Shown: positions 39,848 to 41,684 of the stretch, piece by piece | Position numbering within the stretch: the first letter of the stretch is position 1 | Layout of the letters: every line of letters starts with the position of its first letter | Assembly: GCA_021783275.1 (NCBI GenBank) | Contig: JAJXUA010000008.1 | Span: 1-41,684 of the forward strand | Direction of reading: 5' to 3' | Length of the DNA: 41,684 nucleotides | From: Pseudomonadota bacterium | Lineage (GTDB): Bacteria > Pseudomonadota > Gammaproteobacteria > Burkholderiales > Thiobacillaceae | Notes under the pieces: model-generated | What the model was told of the DNA's origin: nothing | The model's database searches: none | Seen by the model: the letters and a program-made list of their open reading frames with translations, nothing else | Made by a program: the position numbers and the translations under genes

Positions 39848-41563
39848 TTAAAGATTGGTGACGGCTTCGACTTCTTCCAGCGAGGTCAAACCGGCTTTCA
39901 CTTTCAGCAACCCTGCCTGCCTCAGATCGCGCACCCCTTCGAGGCGCGCCTGGTCAGCAATATCGGATTCATCGCCGCCCTTGAGGATGATCCGGGTCAT
40001 CGCATCGGTAATCGGCATGACCTGATAAATCCCCACGCGCCCCTTGTATCCGGTTCCGCCGCAAATATCGCACCCGACCGGTTTGTTGGGTCGCCAGCTG
40101 CCATCGATATCCTCAGCCTCAAAGCCTGCTGCCAGCAAAGCTTCCTGTGGAATATCGACAGGTTGCTTGCAGCTGCATAATTTGCGCGCCAGACGCTGCG
40201 CAGTAATCAGGATCACCGAGGACGCCACGTTGAAAGGCGCTACGCCCATGTTGAGCAAGCGGGTGAGGGTACCGGGCGCATCGTTGGTGTGCAGGGTGGA
40301 CATCACCATATGCCCGGTTTGTGCAGCCTTGATGGCAATGTCAGCAGTTTCCAGATCGCGGATTTCGCCGACCATAATGACGTCAGGATCCTGCCGCAGA
40401 AACGATTTCAGCGCGGCCGAAAAGGTCAATCCAGCCTTGTCGTTGACGTTGACCTGGTTGATGCCGGGCAACTGGATTTCCGCTGGGTCTTCTGCGGTAG
40501 AGATATTCACGTCGGGTTTGTTGAGTATATTCAGGCAGGTGTACAGCGACACCGTTTTGCCGGAGCCGGTCGGGCCTGTCACCAGCACCATGCCGTAAGG
40601 GCGCTGCACTGCGTTCAACAGCAGTTCTTTCTGCCAGGGCTCGTAGCCCAGTGCCTCGATCCCCAGCTGTGCACTGGTGGGATCGAGAATCCGCATAACG
40701 ATCTTTTCGCCATACAGTGTCGGCAGGGTGCTGACCCGGAAATCAATGGCACGGCTTTTCGACAGCACCATTTTCATCCGGCCATCCTGCGGCACGCGTT
40801 TTTCCGAAATATCCAGTCGCGATAGTACCTTGATGCGTGACGCCACCTTGTCTTTGATCGCCATCGGTGGCTGGGCCACCTCCGACAGAATGCCGTCGCG
40901 CCGGTAGCGGATGCGATAGTATTTTTCGTAGGGTTCGAAATGGATGTCGGATGCACCGAGGTTGATCGCGTCCAGCATGATTTTTTGCAGATAGCGCACC
41001 ACCGGCGCATCGTCGATTTCGATCCCGCCCACGTCAGTCTGGCCAGGACCACTGTCTTCATCGGCAAAATCGAGATTCAGGTCTTCGGCATTCAGTACCG
41101 CCATCGTGTTGTCGGCGGCTTCGGTAGCCTTTTCGATCAGCTTGCCCAGCTTGTCGTCTTCCACCACCACCGGTTCGACCGACTGGCTGGTCTGGAACTT
41201 CACTTCATCCAGGGCCTGCAGATTGGTGGGATCGGAAGTGGCAACAAACAGCTTGTTGCCGCGCTGGTACAGCGCCAGCACGCGGCGCTTCTGGGTCAGT
41301 TTGGTGTCCAGCAAACCCTGCGGCAGACTTTCGCTGTCCATGGCCGCCAGATCCATGTAGGGAAAACCAAACGACACGGCGGCAAATTCGGCAATCTGTT
41401 CGGCCTTGAAGCGCTTGCCCCGCAGCAACTCGGTCACAAACGCATCGCCCGACTGGCTGGCGCGCTTCCACACGCCTTCGGCATCGGCTTCGGTCAACCA
41501 CCCATGGTTGACCATGGCGCGTGCCAGTCCGGTCAGATTGTTGTTTTGGGTTACAGCGGCCAT
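39848..41563 (-). CDS. pilB: Type IV pilus assembly ATPase PilB
   Basis: 571-residue cytoplasmic motor ATPase for pilus extension. The N-terminal MshE-like domain is followed by GASDIHFEPYEKYYRIRYRRDG, Walker A GPTGSGKT, Asp box, Walker B GEIRDLETADIA, His box GHMVMSTLHTNDA and a tetracysteine zinc motif (LCSCKQP and CDICGGTGYKGR). ATG 41563 (MAAVTQNNNL) is used; ATG 41629 is upstream but would place the promoter inside the gene. No pilin gene is in the window. Confidence 0.95.
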   Translation of the reverse strand: MAAVTQNNNLTGLARAMVNHGWLTEADAEGVWKRASQSGDAFVTELLRGKRFKAEQIAEFAAVSFGFPYMDLAAMDSESLPQGLLDTKLTQKRRVLALYQRGNKLFVATSDPTNLQALDEVKFQTSQSVEPVVVEDDKLGKLIEKATEAADNTMAVLNAEDLNLDFADEDSGPGQTDVGGIEIDDAPVVRYLQKIMLDAINLGASDIHFEPYEKYYRIRYRRDGILSEVAQPPMAIKDKVASRIKVLSRLDISEKRVPQDGRMKMVLSKSRAIDFRVSTLPTLYGEKIVMRILDPTSAQLGIEALGYEPWQKELLLNAVQRPYGMVLVTGPTGSGKTVSLYTCLNILNKPDVNISTAEDPAEIQLPGINQVNVNDKAGLTFSAALKSFLRQDPDVIMVGEIRDLETADIAIKAAQTGHMVMSTLHTNDAPGTLTRLLNMGVAPFNVASSVILITAQRLARKLCSCKQPVDIPQEALLAAGFEAEDIDGSWRPNKPVGCDICGGTGYKGRVGIYQVMPITDAMTRIILKGGDESDIADQARLEGVRDLRQAGLLKVKAGLTSLEEVEAVTNL

Positions 41564-41593
41564 AACGGGTTTCCCGACAGTTCCAGTGTCATC

Positions 41594-41623
41594 AGAATAG
41601 CGCCCCTGTTTACTCCACGACAA
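41594..41623 (-). promoter_or_regulatory. Candidate pilB promoter
   Basis: Minus strand -35 TTGTCG (41623-41618), 18-bp spacer, -10 TATTCT (41599-41594), giving a leader of about 25 bases. The match is moderate. Confidence 0.35.
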
Positions 41624-41684
41624 GCGCACACACAGGGAATCACAAGCCTTAACGGCGATTCCCGGTTTAAGTTGAGGCCCCTTC

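Noticed and set aside
1-41684. tRNA, rRNA, CRISPR array or prophage
   Set aside because: No cloverleaf-like sequences, rRNA stretches, regularly spaced repeats or phage structural genes were seen by eye; a covariance-model scan would be needed to exclude small RNAs.

Overview
The window looks like a chromosomal segment of a GC-rich betaproteobacterium. The support is gene order: lptD-surA-pdxA-rsmA beside amgK/murU, and pilB-pilC-pilD-coaE-zapD-yacG. An affiliation near the sulfur- or iron-oxidising Nitrosomonadales is only an impression. No rRNA, tRNA, CRISPR array or phage module is visible.

Layout: (1) 1-4053, minus strand: two UbiH-family ubiquinone hydroxylases (the first open at the window edge), pepP and murU. 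(2) 4304-4846: a brnTA toxin-antitoxin module lying between murU and its pathway partner amgK (4862-5914). (3) 5924-12015, plus strand: lptD, surA, pdxA, rsmA and an OmpA-type lipoprotein. (4) 12042-17526, minus strand: gloA, a YgjP-like metallopeptidase, a PlsC-type acyltransferase, gmhB, glyS and glyQ. (5) 17602-20280: a complete 2,679-bp IS1-like transposon with perfect 19-bp ends, an 8-bp target duplication and passenger genes. (6) 20317-20825: a RelE/antitoxin pair. (7) 20920-24578: a Tat-exported molybdopterin oxidoreductase with a membrane cytochrome b, then an ABC-F ATPase. (8) 24668-25137: two overlapping, mutually homologous 50-51 residue ORFs behind a consensus sigma-54 promoter. 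(9) 25160-28642: an EnvZ/OmpR-type two-component system, divergent from three small secreted-protein genes, with an OmpR-like direct repeat between them. (10) 28689-41623: fpr, cca, an NDUFA9-like protein, a soluble lytic transglycosylase, ilvA, rpiA, yacG, zapD, coaE and pilD-pilC-pilB.

Much of the housekeeping content concerns the cell envelope: peptidoglycan recycling (AmgK, MurU, Slt), LPS assembly (LptD, SurA, GmhB), phospholipid synthesis, OmpA-like and glycine-zipper proteins, division (ZapD) and type IV pili.

The strongest candidates for something undescribed are the sigma-54-driven pair of paralogous small proteins at 24779-25137 and the cargo-carrying IS element at 17602-20280, which holds a 45-codon gene with a very strong ribosome binding site, a row of hairpins and shared operator-like motifs. 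A 48-bp near-perfect palindrome inserted in frame into the ubiH-like gene is also unusual.
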